DNA from: Onchidella celtica
Lineage: Eukaryota > Mollusca > Gastropoda > Systellommatophora > Onchidiidae
Length of the DNA: 64,000 nt
NCBI GenBank assembly: GCA_963931925.1
Contig: OZ007570.1
Coordinates: forward strand, 26,587,804-26,651,803
Direction: 5' to 3'
In this document: one piece after another, positions 23,092-34,788 of the stretch
How positions within the stretch are numbered: the stretch's first letter is position 1
Layout of the letters: the number at the start of each line of letters is the position of its first letter
Notes under the pieces: generated by a model
The model's input: the letters and a program-made list of their open reading frames with translations, nothing else
What the model was told of the DNA's origin: nothing
Database searches by the model: none
Position numbers and translations under genes: made by a program

Positions 23092-24286
23092 TGTCACAAA
23101 TCCCAGACTGGGAAATGTAATAGTTTATGACAGGACGACAATCACGAACAAACAAGTTTAACACTTAACAAAACAACCCATCAGACTCACACATTTATTA
23201 AACATAAGTATACATATAATAGCGCAATTACATACATTATATTATTGAAATGACTGCCGTACAACGGCCTTATTCTCACACACACGCTCCCTCGGATCCA
23301 CAATCCGGTAGTTACTCCTAAAGGCACTTCGGCCTCAGCCTCTCCCCTCAGGGTCTTAATAGTACATTAATGATTCACTGGCACCGCAGTCTCTCAATAT
23401 CACCCTCCTATTGTCACACACCTTAGCACTCCCCTCGCACCTCAGCAGGGCAATAACACATTATTATTTCCATAGCCATCAACATGGCAACAACATAATA
23501 TCAGTTCACTAGCCTATCAACATGGCAACAATATAGTATCTCATTCACTCTCATATCTACGTCCCTGTCCGTGGCCTGACTGCCACGACTTTATGTGCCT
23601 CTACTGTCCTGCACTGACAGCCTCACTTCTGGCCTATGTGTGGCCTCCGGCCCTATGCTGGCCTATCCCCTGTGCTCATCGAGGTGGCTCTGCGGCCCGT
23701 CCCCGACACCTACAAGAATAACATTACATTGGTATAATACCCTACCATTTCTATTCACTCCACCTCTCCTTACAACCCATGAAACGTACACACACTAGTT
23801 CACCTTTCACTCACCACACATCTTACGGTAACACACCTCCATCGGAGTACACACTACTCACTCGCGCTACAAATCCATGAACTCACTTTCATCTATCGCT
23901 CATGGCGCACATTGCTATATCCAATATCAAGGACTTCCACATTCCTCACATATACTTATTCACATCATGGTAATAGACGAATATAATATAATACATCAAT
24001 CATAATAATCAATCAACATTCTACATACCAGTCATAACTGGAAAGACTCTCACTAGTCTTCTCGACTGCTTCCTTTTATCTCTGCCCGATGGGCTATTAT
24101 TCACAGATCCGCTCCCTAGGACCTTCTAACTTGCAGTGATAGTTATACAGCGCTTTCGCCTCCTTCAGACCCCCCCCCCCCCACTACTCACAACAGCACG
24201 CTTAACTTGCTGTCTACTGTGAGCCTTTCTTACTCTACACCCGCTCTGTAGCAATCCCCTTAATTGCACTCACTCCACTCGTGACA
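23092..24286 (-). repeat. Element B 3' LTR
   Basis: 1195 bp with TG...CA ends; identical by eye to 29703-30896 apart from one extra C in the C run near 24170-24182. Confidence 0.95.
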
Positions 24287-24307
24287 TCATCCCCCACCCC
24301 AAAAAAA
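24287..24307 (-). other. Element B polypurine tract
   Basis: G-rich tract ending GGGGTGGGGGATGA on the minus strand, directly before the 3' LTR, same as in element A. Confidence 0.8.
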
Positions 24308-24642
24308 TTAATGCAATTAATTTCAAATCGCATCAAGATGACTGTCAACGAGTGAGCGTGAGCAATACCTACACTAAAAAAACTGACCTAGCAGCTCCCC
24401 TAGTATATAAAATACCGAAATCAGGGGAAAATATGGGGATCAATATGGCCTGAAATATGCATATATGTGTCACATCATGAATAGCTAACTAACCACAATA
24501 CTTAATACAGAATCAAAAACCATTCAACCTATCAACCATTCTTCATATCATATTTATAATGTCAATATTTTAAAGTCGACTCATTCACACAGATCCTGTC
24601 AATGTTCCTGTCCTCCGATGTATAAGCTCCTGAAATCTTCCC

Positions 24643-27600
24643 CTAGGCTCGACTAAGGTAGTCGGCGATATGATTGCTGGTTCCTGGAATTGGTTGAATA
24701 ACGAAGGTGTACGGCTGTAAAGCCAATGCCCATCTAGACAAGCGTGGGCTGGACGAACGATTCTTCGACAAAAATGTCAGTGGCTTGTGGTCCGTCTGGA
24801 TACAAAATTCTCGTCCCATGAGATAACGTCCTAGTTTCTGGACGGACCAGACAATGGCAAGACACTCACGCTCTATCACAGAATACTTTCTTTCTCTCTG
24901 CAATAACTTCCTACTGACATAACATACAGGATGGAGACATTCGTTCTTCTCCTGTAGAAGACAAGCGCCGACACCAGAGTCCGACGCATCCGTTCTGAGG
25001 ATAAAATTAGATCGAAAATCGGGTAATATCAGAATGGGTGACGATGATAATGCTGTCACCAAATTATCAAATGATGTCTGACATTCAGACGTCCACTGGA
25101 CCTTATCGGGTTGTCCCTTCTTAGTAAGGTCAGTAAGAGAAGATGACAAGGAGGAAAAATTTGGAATGAACTTTCTGTAATAATTTAAAATTCCCACTAA
25201 GCTTCTGACTTGTTTCTTTGTTTTTGGGATTTGCAACCCTACTAACTTGTCAATTTTTGTTTCTTCAGGTCTCTGAACACCTCTACCCACAATATGTCCT
25301 AAGAATACTATCTCTGGACATGCCAAATCCATCTTTGCGGGTTTAGCAGTTAACCCAAAATGACGTAATCGTTGAAAAATTACTGTTAGTGTCTGAATAT
25401 GATCAGACCATGTCGACGTATGGCATGCTATATCGTCAAAGAATGACACGACATTAGGTATGTCCTTCAACACCAATCTCATTAATCGTGCAAACGTCGC
25501 TGGCGCGTTTACCAACCCAAATGGCATGACCTTAAATTGGAATAATCCAATGGGCGTTTGGAACGCCGTGTATTGTTTAGACTCCTCAGTGAGCGGGATT
25601 TCCCAATACCCTTTCGTCAAATCTATCTTGGAAAACCACGTGGACCCGGCCAATGAAGCTATTAATTCCTCCTGAAACGGAATAGGCTCCCTATCGCCTA
25701 CCGTAATAGTGTTCAATCTTCGAAAATCAATACAGAACCGCACCGATCCATCAAGTTTTTTCACGAGGACGATGGGTGATGAATACGGCGATGTTGATGG
25801 TTCTATCACATCTAACTTCAACATTGACTCAACTTCCTTTATGACTCTATCTCTCGAAGAAAAAGGCAACGGATATGGTCTAAGAAATACTGGCTTATCC
25901 GAAGTCAACTTTATTTGGTGCTGGATCACCGTAGTGCGACCCGGCAAATCCGTAACAACACCCGGAAATGACGCTAACAGGGTCTCAAGTTCCCTACTCC
26001 TTGAACTCGTAAGGTCAGGGTTAATTTTTACGTCCCTGTAACCTTGTGTCGCAGTTAACTCCGGCAATTGAATTTGTAACTCTTCCTGCGCCTCGGTGTC
26101 GCTTACGTCACAGTCCGACTGGTCTACGACCCCCGTACAAGCAGCAGAGAAGACAGTCTCCTCTGGTCTTGTCTGTGCACACAGATACTGTGGTCTCTCA
26201 TAAAATCTCTGTAGCATGTTAACATGGAAAACCTTACTCGCTCCATCAATGTGGATAGCGTAATCTACCTTTGAAACAACTCGCTCAATAACATAAGGAC
26301 CTTTCCATGTCATCAATAACTTATTATGGTCCGTAGGTAACAACAACAGAACCTTGTCTCCTGGCTTAAAAATTCTCAGTTTGGAACCTCTATCTTTATA
26401 GTCTTTTGCTCTCTTCGAAGCGATACCAGAAGCTTCTTCTGCCCTAGTGCGCGCTGAAGATAATCTTTCTCTTAAATCAACAAGGTCTATCGAAACCTTT
26501 TTAAACGGTTCCGAAACCGTGGGGATCTCTTGACGAGGAGCCTGGGGTGAACGACCCTTATGCGTCGTCTTTTGGCACGCACTGCACGTCTTACAATATA
26601 AACGTACATCTCTGTATACTGACGGCCAATAAAAATCTTTCAGAACTCTCTGCTTGGTTCTAGCACTTCCCATATGACCCGCTAATGGAACATCATGGGC
26701 CAGACGCAATACTGTAGCAATTAACGACCGTGGCACGACGACCTGCTTTTGAACGGAAGCCACTGTGACGTACATACGGAACAGAATGCCCCCCTGGACA
26801 AAAAAGGAGGACGACCCGTTCTTATATCTCCTCGTTTTCTCGGTTCGCGCTTCCCCGAAACATGGGTTTAATGATGGGTCCTCCCTTTGTAATTTCGCCA
26901 AGCGCTCTGGCGTGATATCTAGGTTGACCGCTGGCGTCGCCAAAGGTCTAATCTTATCTTTATCCGCTACCCGTCGACGTGTTTCGACCGCGGCGCAAAA
27001 GTCAATACCTTTTGATTGCGACCATGCTTGCACGTTCTCATCGGAAGGGGAAACCACCCGTGATACATTCCCAATGATGAGCTGGGCGCCTGGAAAACAA
27101 CCAACGACTGCTTCGACTTCCCCGCTAAGGAAAGGTGTATCTATCATTATTCTTGCCATGGGTAATTTCTCAATGGCCCCCGAAAATTGGATGCACGGGA
27201 CAGTCTCACCTGTAAGCTGTGAATCCCGAATGCAATCCCTATGCACTCCCACAACGGTAGATCCTGTATCTCGTAAAACCGAGACCGGTTCGTCCCCAAC
27301 AAACCCCGGATAAACCCTAAGACCACCTCCTGTATGACATGAATTTATAACGGGGATCTTTCTCCCACAAGGTAAAACACCGGAAGATAATAACTTCTCA
27401 CAACTGGGACACTTAGAATACTGTCCGCCTCCGTTGTCCGATGTAACACACGCAGCCGCATGATGAAATTTATTTGGGGAACATGGACCGGAGCTACTGT
27501 CCACGTTCGCCGCTATCCTACCTGCAGGGCAGTTCACGCTGATGTGATCTGCTCTTCCGCAGTTCCAACACTTCGCGGCCCTACACTCGCGCGAAAAGTG

Positions 27601-28746
27601 ACCCACGCGTCCGCAAGTCCAACACTCCGCTCCCTGTGCTGCCCTAGGCCTGGGTCCCCGTGACCCCTCGCGACCGGAACTAAAGTCCCTATGCCGTCGG
27701 TCATCGGCAAAGGTCACCACTCGCCCCCGGCCATTACCGCGACCTAGCCCTCCTGCTCGGTCAAACTTACCGGATCCATATGCCGGTGATTGGTGATAGC
27801 CCCTACGCTGCCCCTGGGCTTGCCCGCTATAGGCACCACGCTGACGCGACCTGTCCCCAAGTCCTGCCGGCGACCCCTCGACAACGGCGACGTACCCAGC
27901 ATCTTGGACGTACGCCCTGGCGACTGGTTTGGACGGATGTGCCGTACGGTATGCTTCCGCCAACTTAGACGCCTCCTGCACCGTCGCGGGTTCGTTCTCT
28001 TTCAGGAAAGCCACCAGATCTTTGTGGCACGACGCGTACAGCTGGTCACGGATCATTAAGTCTTTCAGTTTGGCAAAATCCGTGCCCACATGAGCCAAGT
28101 CTACCCAGTTCGCGAAATACTCCGTTAGTCTCGCGACGAAGGCAGCAAAGTCCTCCCTGGTATCTGCACGTGCTCGCCTAAACTGCTCCCGGAAATATTC
28201 CTCGGTACGCGCAAATCGGCGAAGCAGCAAAGCCTTCAGCTTATCGTAGTCTTGCACGTCTTCGCGCTGTAGCTCTTTAAAGTAGGTTAACGCTCGCCCC
28301 TGCAATAGCGACGCCAGGTACGTGGCCCATAATTCCTTATTTTCCCCCCATTGCAATTGTGCGTTCAGTTCGAACCTGTAAAGGAAGGCGTCTATGTCGT
28401 CCTTCCGGTCGTCGAACGTAGGGAGCTTAATCCTAACGCCACCTTTATTGTGTACCTGCCGCTCAGCCGTTTCCGCTGGCGTATTCTTCTTGAGTTCTAA
28501 CTCCGCAATCTTTACTTGCGCCTCTATCTCCTTTAACTTTATCTCCCTCTCCTGCTCCTGAGCCTTAGCCTCCCTTTCCTGTTGCTTAAACTCCCTTTCC
28601 TGTTCCTGAGCCTTTTTTTCCTGCTCTCTATCCTTAGCACGCTCATCGCGCATTTCTGCCTGCTGTTCTTTAATCCAGCCGCGTAGCTCTTCTCCCTCCA
28701 GGCCAAGTTCCTTACCCAACTTCATTAGTTGTTGGAGTTCCGCCAT
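24643..28746 (-). CDS. Element B Gag-PR-(IN remnant)-RT-RH polyprotein (1367 aa)
   Basis: The frame is open throughout and matches element A's protein closely in Gag, protease, RT and RNase H. It has the coiled coil (about 9 residues shorter), two CCHC knuckles, protease DTGS, the integrase zinc finger (HDVPLAGH...CSAC type), RT with FFDD and a full RNase H. Compared with A, 176 residues are missing: the first catalytic Asp (SIDLV) is kept, while the second Asp and the Glu of DD35E are lost. The junction lies at 26478-26486 in a CAACAAGGT that occurs at both deletion ends in A (11744-11752, 12272-12280). B can supply Gag, PR and RT but cannot integrate by itself, so it is expected to be non-autonomous. 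Confidence 0.93.
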   Translation of the reverse strand: MAELQQLMKLGKELGLEGEELRGWIKEQQAEMRDERAKDREQEKKAQEQEREFKQQEREAKAQEQEREIKLKEIEAQVKIAELELKKNTPAETAERQVHNKGGVRIKLPTFDDRKDDIDAFLYRFELNAQLQWGENKELWATYLASLLQGRALTYFKELQREDVQDYDKLKALLLRRFARTEEYFREQFRRARADTREDFAAFVARLTEYFANWVDLAHVGTDFAKLKDLMIRDQLYASCHKDLVAFLKENEPATVQEASKLAEAYRTAHPSKPVARAYVQDAGYVAVVEGSPAGLGDRSRQRGAYSGQAQGQRRGYHQSPAYGSGKFDRAGGLGRGNGRGRVVTFADDRRHRDFSSGREGSRGPRPRAAQGAECWTCGRVGHFSRECRAAKCWNCGRADHISVNCPAGRIAANVDSSSGPCSPNKFHHAAACVTSDNGGGQYSKCPSCEKLLSSGVLPCGRKIPVINSCHTGGGLRVYPGFVGDEPVSVLRDTGSTVVGVHRDCIRDSQLTGETVPCIQFSGAIEKLPMARIMIDTPFLSGEVEAVVGCFPGAQLIIGNVSRVVSPSDENVQAWSQSKGIDFCAAVETRRRVADKDKIRPLATPAVNLDITPERLAKLQREDPSLNPCFGEARTEKTRRYKNGSSSFFVQGGILFRMYVTVASVQKQVVVPRSLIATVLRLAHDVPLAGHMGSARTKQRVLKDFYWPSVYRDVRLYCKTCSACQKTTHKGRSPQAPRQEIPTVSEPFKKVSIDLVDLRERLSSARTRAEEASGIASKRAKDYKDRGSKLRIFKPGDKVLLLLPTDHNKLLMTWKGPYVIERVVSKVDYAIHIDGASKVFHVNMLQRFYERPQYLCAQTRPEETVFSAACTGVVDQSDCDVSDTEAQEELQIQLPELTATQGYRDVKINPDLTSSRSRELETLLASFPGVVTDLPGRTTVIQHQIKLTSDKPVFLRPYPLPFSSRDRVIKEVESMLKLDVIEPSTSPYSSPIVLVKKLDGSVRFCIDFRRLNTITVGDREPIPFQEELIASLAGSTWFSKIDLTKGYWEIPLTEESKQYTAFQTPIGLFQFKVMPFGLVNAPATFARLMRLVLKDIPNVVSFFDDIACHTSTWSDHIQTLTVIFQRLRHFGLTAKPAKMDLACPEIVFLGHIVGRGVQRPEETKIDKLVGLQIPKTKKQVRSLVGILNYYRKFIPNFSSLSSSLTDLTKKGQPDKVQWTSECQTSFDNLVTALSSSPILILPDFRSNFILRTDASDSGVGACLLQEKNECLHPVCYVSRKLLQRERKYSVIERECLAIVWSVQKLGRYLMGREFCIQTDHKPLTFLSKNRSSSPRLSRWALALQPYTFVIQPIPGTSNHIADYLSRA

Positions 28747-29687
28747 TTCACAGATTTATGGTTATGGTATCTCTTATTAAGACGACCAACCTGTCGGTAT
28801 GATCACTAACGATACGACCAGAGACCTGAGATTACACCAGATATAACAATACCCAGTTCAGAATATAATTCAGAAATTTACCTTTACAGCAAAACTAATT
28901 CTATATCTATAAAATGTATGCACTATTAATTATAAAAAGAATAGAAAAGACAAGAATAAGGAAATTCAGTAGAAGGACCACAAGGACGTCAAGGACAACG
29001 AACCAGACTAGGACAAAGCTTCTACAAAAAAAAACTATAATGGAAAAAAAAAAAATGCAACCTACTACGCCGATTACACTACAAGGTACGAACAAGAACA
29101 GAGTCTGAAAAAAAAGAACGTATCTACAAATAGGGAAGAGAGGGACAAGAGAAACGTCTTCCTAAAACAACGAGGAAGATAGAACGCTACAACTAAACAA
29201 TATTACAGGTCCCTACAGAACTGGTCACTGTGATGAACGAAGTTCCAAAGTTTACCACACCTTTTTAAAAGGATAAACTAAGTTCAACACAGCAAACCCG
29301 CGCCACCGCCCGTATAATCAATTACAACGAAAACAGCAAAAACAGGGAAACAGACAGATGAAAAGACAGCCCTTAATCCAGGGTACAAAATTTTAGACTT
29401 TTACTTAACTTTCAATTTTTGAAATTTTGAGTAAACTCCTCCCTTTAATCGGAGCTCTGGCTGCTCGTCTCCTCAGGCTGCACGCACACACTCTGGAAAG
29501 TTTAAATACACATTAATACCTATTCATAGCAATACATGTATCAATACATATTCATCAATATACATAAATCATATCATGAAATGTCCATTCATCCAACGAA
29601 CAAGACAGCACAAATACCTACTAACTAACTACAACTAAATATTACGAAAATGGACGAGTCACAATGGACGAGCCCCCAGTGTCACAA
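28747..29687 (-). other. Element B 5' leader
   Basis: About 940-bp A-rich leader homologous to A's at 14568-15505, with small indels. No coding capacity was recognised. Confidence 0.7.
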
Positions 29688-29701
29688 CGGACGAGCCCCC
29701 A
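29688..29701 (-). other. Element B primer-binding site (tRNA-Pro), with duplicate
   Basis: TGGGGGCTCGTCCG on the minus strand one base inside the 5' LTR, with a second copy TGGGGGCTCGTCCA at 29665-29678. Here the base before the second copy is also C, so the repeat reproduces the LTR-end/spacer/PBS junction even more exactly than in A. Confidence 0.85.
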
Positions 29702-29702
29702 G

Positions 29703-30896
29703 TGTCACAAATCCCAGACTGGGAAATGTAATAGTTTATGACAGGACGACAATCACGAACAAACAAGTTTAACACTTAACAAAACAACCCATCAGACTCA
29801 CACATTTATTAAACATAAGTATACATATAATAGCGCAATTACATACATTATATTATTGAAATGACTGCCGTACAACGGCCTTATTCTCACACACACGCTC
29901 CCTCGGATCCACAATCCGGTAGTTACTCCTAAAGGCACTTCGGCCTCAGCCTCTCCCCTCAGGGTCTTAATAGTACATTAATGATTCACTGGCACCGCAG
30001 TCTCTCAATATCACCCTCCTATTGTCACACACCTTAGCACTCCCCTCGCACCTCAGCAGGGCAATAACACATTATTATTTCCATAGCCATCAACATGGCA
30101 ACAACATAATATCAGTTCACTAGCCTATCAACATGGCAACAATATAGTATCTCATTCACTCTCATATCTACGTCCCTGTCCGTGGCCTGACTGCCACGAC
30201 TTTATGTGCCTCTACTGTCCTGCACTGACAGCCTCACTTCTGGCCTATGTGTGGCCTCCGGCCCTATGCTGGCCTATCCCCTGTGCTCATCGAGGTGGCT
30301 CTGCGGCCCGTCCCCGACACCTACAAGAATAACATTACATTGGTATAATACCCTACCATTTCTATTCACTCCACCTCTCCTTACAACCCATGAAACGTAC
30401 ACACACTAGTTCACCTTTCACTCACCACACATCTTACGGTAACACACCTCCATCGGAGTACACACTACTCACTCGCGCTACAAATCCATGAACTCACTTT
30501 CATCTATCGCTCATGGCGCACATTGCTATATCCAATATCAAGGACTTCCACATTCCTCACATATACTTATTCACATCATGGTAATAGACGAATATAATAT
30601 AATACATCAATCATAATAATCAATCAACATTCTACATACCAGTCATAACTGGAAAGACTCTCACTAGTCTTCTCGACTGCTTCCTTTTATCTCTGCCCGA
30701 TGGGCTATTATTCACAGATCCGCTCCCTAGGACCTTCTAACTTGCAGTGATAGTTATACAGCGCTTTCGCCTCCTTCAGACCCCCCCCCCCCACTACTCA
30801 CAACAGCACGCTTAACTTGCTGTCTACTGTGAGCCTTTCTTACTCTACACCCGCTCTGTAGCAATCCCCTTAATTGCACTCACTCCACTCGTGACA
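29703..30896 (-). repeat. Element B 5' LTR
   Basis: 1194 bp, upstream of PBS and Gag on the minus strand; pair of 23092-24286. Confidence 0.95.
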
Positions 30897-30901
30897 TTCG
30901 G

Positions 30902-33900
30902 TACGGTACTACAAGTAAGAAGCCCAGTGTATTCTCGATGCAGGCAGCCTGGGCTTGGCCGATGGGCAATTTTATGTACACCGTCCGCGGACTATTTTCG
31001 GTACAGCGAGCTTGGGCTACTCGGGGCTTGACGGTTGCATCAAAAGGGCCTCAGCTTTGGTTTTGATGAAGTCGCATTAGAGCACACAACTAAACGGTTT
31101 GAATATCACCAGCATGCCCCTTTTTCCCCATTGGCAAGACGGAAAACTGGGGCGAGCCATTTGGAAATACTTCGGTTCAAGGTCAGGACTGGAGAGTTCA
31201 AACAACCAGAGCATTTGATAGGAAGATTGTGCAATGTTATGGTCATGGAGTGATCAGAAAGACAGGCCGAGAACTTCTTTTTTACCATTAAAACTTTCAT
31301 CAGATCCTATAATATTTGTCATCATTATTTTTGCCAAGACAGCGGTTATATCGACACTGAAGCTCTGCATTTCCCAACACTATTGCTTGGCTTGGGGTTA
31401 AGATCAGGGTTAGGGTTTCGGTAATACAGGATTGGAAACTTCCCTAGAATCACTAACTTCAACTGATATTAATGGCGTACGGCTGGTACAGGTATCTGCT
31501 TCCAAACCTAGGTCGAAATAATTCCCCGGGATCAGAAAATTGACTCAGGGAGAATTTATAACCTTTTCCATATCTAACTTTGCCATGGCAGCTTCAGACA
31601 TGAAAACCTTACTTGAGGTTCATGCGCCCCCAAAAATGCATTATACATGTATATATATTTTTTATTATTATCATGCGAGCCTTCTAATGATCTTAAACTT
31701 AATTAGGGCCACCCTACGTTATTTGAGCTTCACGACCCAAGTGGTCGTTGTTACTTACAATTATGACCAAGTTTAGAATTTTAAAAATCATTTCTTGCAA
31801 ATTTTGTCCACCTGCCATCTTTTTCCAAAATGGCAGTAGTTATAGCCACACAAAAGCTCTTTTTTTTGTTGTTGTTTTTTAGAATTAGATATAGGGCTAG
31901 GGTTGTGTTTTCAGAAACAGAGCCCTGGGAACTTACTCGGCCAGAGTAAACGTTTTCCTTTCATTTTCTTTGTTCTTTATTTAGCCTGTCATCCTTCTTC
32001 CTGAGTCATCGTCATAAGGCAACAGTCAAACACAGCACGGTCAAAACGATTACGGTTTAAAGTCTCAGCTAACACTAGTGACCTACATCTAGGGAAGTAA
32101 CGTTACGTCTTCCATTTCCAATAGGTTACAATTACCTTGGCCCAGGGTAATTGTCGTGATCGTTCACCTGCTTTTCTATACAACCCCACGTAACCGATAA
32201 TCATTTCCCGCAACCCAAGGACATTTTCAACGTGTGACCACAACAGTGCGTGCAATGAGCTGAGAATTGTTCAATAGACGGAAAACACCTCGATTACACA
32301 TGGCAAGCGATTTTGATGTTTATGGTCAATGACTGTGATATGGAGCCCTGTGTGGCACGGATTGGGCAGACTAAATCGTTTTCTAATTCTAGCAAACACT
32401 TTCTTTTCCAGACGTTTCGCGGAAGTATCATGTTTATACAATATGTAATTACGGATAATGAGCAAATAGTTCTGTTCTGAAAAGAATGTCACAACCAAAG
32501 ATGTTCAGAACACTAGTTTGAAGAATAGGATGAAGAACTTGTATTAGGTAGAGAAAGGGATTTCTTTCTTTTTAAATAGCCAATCCAAAATAATTATTGT
32601 TATTATTATTTACTCTCTAATGTACAAATGTGGATGCAAATTTCTCAGAAATTATTGAGGAAAAGGAGGAGGTGGGCAACATATCAGAAAAGTTAACACG
32701 ATGTTCTGGGGGTGTTCATAGAAAACAATTACGGATGGGTACTCATTTTATGTCCCAGTTCTATTAAGTGGCTGTAAACCGGGTAAAAAACATTCAGGAA
32801 GCGAATAATAACCTTCATAACATAAAGTTTCGCCGTAGCGGAAGATTATCACAATTTCCTTTGACATGCATGTGTATAACAATGAACTGTTCCTATGTGG
32901 TCATCCAGTATGGAAGATAATAGGGTGGGTATTGCCAGATAGCATAAATACAATTTCGTCACCGTTCTCTTAGACTGTAGTAACTCGAACATTCGAAAAA
33001 TCGATTTTATGTTACATTATACATTCATAGCTGCATCGAATGAACTTGGTTATAACGCCTAAGACGAAAAACAACCGAATAGCAAACTTTCAAAAATTCA
33101 TCATAACTAGATCAGCTGTGCTGGACAAGAACAGTTTTTTTTTTTTTTTGCCTCACCAGAAAACCGATTACTACAGGTTTAGGAAACGGACGATTTGATC
33201 TTTTGCACTAACTGTCAAAGATCTTTGTTTTTCCAAGGTCTCTGTGTAAGGCTGTTGGAGCGTTATTTTGTACTAACTGTCGCATAATGGAAACTTTTGT
33301 TACTGAGATCTTCCTTTCTGGAAAACCTGTGCTTAACGCCGTTGGACCTTCTTATACACGTAGTTTGTTTTCTTGAGTATACTTCAAAGCAAGAAAACGC
33401 CTTTCTTTGGAGAGAGGAGAGATCGTCGACCGCAAGGTGGACGTGACTCACTGACCGTGTTGCGAGCGGAGGCACTTAAAGTCATCTTAAAGAAAGATCT
33501 CTACACTTCTTTTACACAGGTGGTCATTTCGGTGGGCACCGAGCAGACTCGCACTTTTCCTATTATTTTAAACAAATAAAAACTAAATATCCTTTTTTGA
33601 GCGAAAGTTAAGTTTATTTGGAGACTGTGCCAGAGAAATGTCCTGTTTTGCTATACTACTATGTTCTCTTCAAATCTGGTCTCTGGAAAGACCATTTTTG
33701 ATTCCGTATAGTTTGTCAGTGTCTCTCTCTCTCTCTCTCTTTCCTGCTAATCTTTGGTAGATTTCGGTAATGGAGAGGACTGAAATGACAGGACGAGACG
33801 CTAAAACAATGTTGTCTCAAATTCAAGTTTGGTGGAAGAGAATCCGACTAAAAAAACAATCAACCAAAGAGAAAGAAAACATTGCTTTTGACGGCAAGAC

Positions 33901-34282
33901 TGTAAAACTAATATTCAAGCTTCAATTTACGGTCAAGGTTTCAGTTTTATTCAGTGTCACCCTAAACTAAAAGCTGTGAGTTTTCAAACCTTTCAAAAAC
34001 GACGTATTATTACGAGTTGACCTGTCTTTTGAATTCTTTGCACAGTTATGTGAAATTACAGAGTTAAATCCTTTTCAGTTGCTCAACGATATTGCCAGTT
34101 TCACTTGTAAAGGGAGAATTAGCAACATACTTGCTGCATCATACTATAAGGGAGCTAAGGGTGAAAGTTCTGCCCTCAAAAGCCCTTTTTGCGAAGGCTC
34201 CAAAACTCCGGAAGAATTCTCAACGCCTATAACTAGACTTATTGTGATGTAAGGGGATAATATAAAAATGCTGTAAACTCAG
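30902..34282. other. Unassigned DNA beside element B
   Basis: The first 120 bp contain a second copy of B's target sequence: GGGCTTGGCCGATGGGCAA and TTTTCGGTACAG (30953-31005) resemble GGGCTGGGAGTGGGCCGATGG...ATTCGG at 23061-23091. B thus inserted into an existing repeat. The remainder is AT-rich with a (TC)n tract at about 33721-33741. No gene was recognised. Confidence 0.5.
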
Positions 34283-34294
34283 GGTAATTTGTTC

Positions 34295-34776
34295 CGGGGA
34301 CAAGGTGGTCTAGAGGCAAGGTGCTCGCCTCTCATGCCAAGGGTCCCGGGTTCTAAACCCGGGCAGTGCAGGCATGTTGGAAAGTGGATTTTTCTCATAT
34401 TTTCAAGTCCCTGGTCCTATTGGGGGGTAGGATCGAGTAGTTCTTGGAAATTGGATTTTTCTCATATTTTCAAGTCCCTGGTCCTATTGGGGGGGGGGGG
34501 GTAGGATCGAGTACCTAGTCTTCTCGGATAAGGACGAAAAAATTCGGAGGGCCCGTGTGCACGTTGCGCACGTTAAAGATACCTTGGCAGTTGGAAATCG
34601 TAAAGAGCAGGCCGAAAGGCCGCTGCCCGGGCAAAAATTGAAATTAATAGATTAAAATTTATCTATATCATCTCCCCCCCCCCCCCCCCCCCCGCCAGAA
34701 CAAGAAATAATAAAACAAGTAAAGTGAGGTGTAAATGCCAAGGGCAGCGAACCTCCTAAAATAAAGACCTCAAATC
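34295..34776 (+). repeat. tRNA-derived SINE, copy 2
   Basis: 482 bp flanked by GGTAATTTGTTC (34283-34294, 34777-34788). It is nearly identical to copy 1 over the whole length, including the double 67-bp unit; the differences seen are mainly in the lengths of the G and C runs. The near identity indicates recent amplification of this family. Confidence 0.85.
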
Positions 34777-34788
34777 GGTAATTTGTTC

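Larger units (their letters stand above)
23092..30896 (-). mobile_element. Element B: Gmr1-like LTR retrotransposon lacking the integrase core
   Basis: 7805 bp with LTRs at 23092-24286 (1195 bp) and 29703-30896 (1194 bp), flanked by TTCGG (23087-23091, 30897-30901). The only LTR difference noticed is one C in a poly-C run, so the insertion is recent. It is the same family as A but a distinct sub-lineage: its LTRs differ from A's at several positions (for example GGGAAATGTAATAGTTTATG against GGGAGATGTAATAAGTTATG). It carries an in-frame 528-bp deletion in integrase. Separate target duplications show that A and B are independent insertions, not a segmental duplication. Confidence 0.95.

Noticed and set aside
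8358-30896. A and B as a single segmental duplication
   Set aside because: Different target duplications (CAATC, TTCGG), different flanks and different LTR variants show two insertions.
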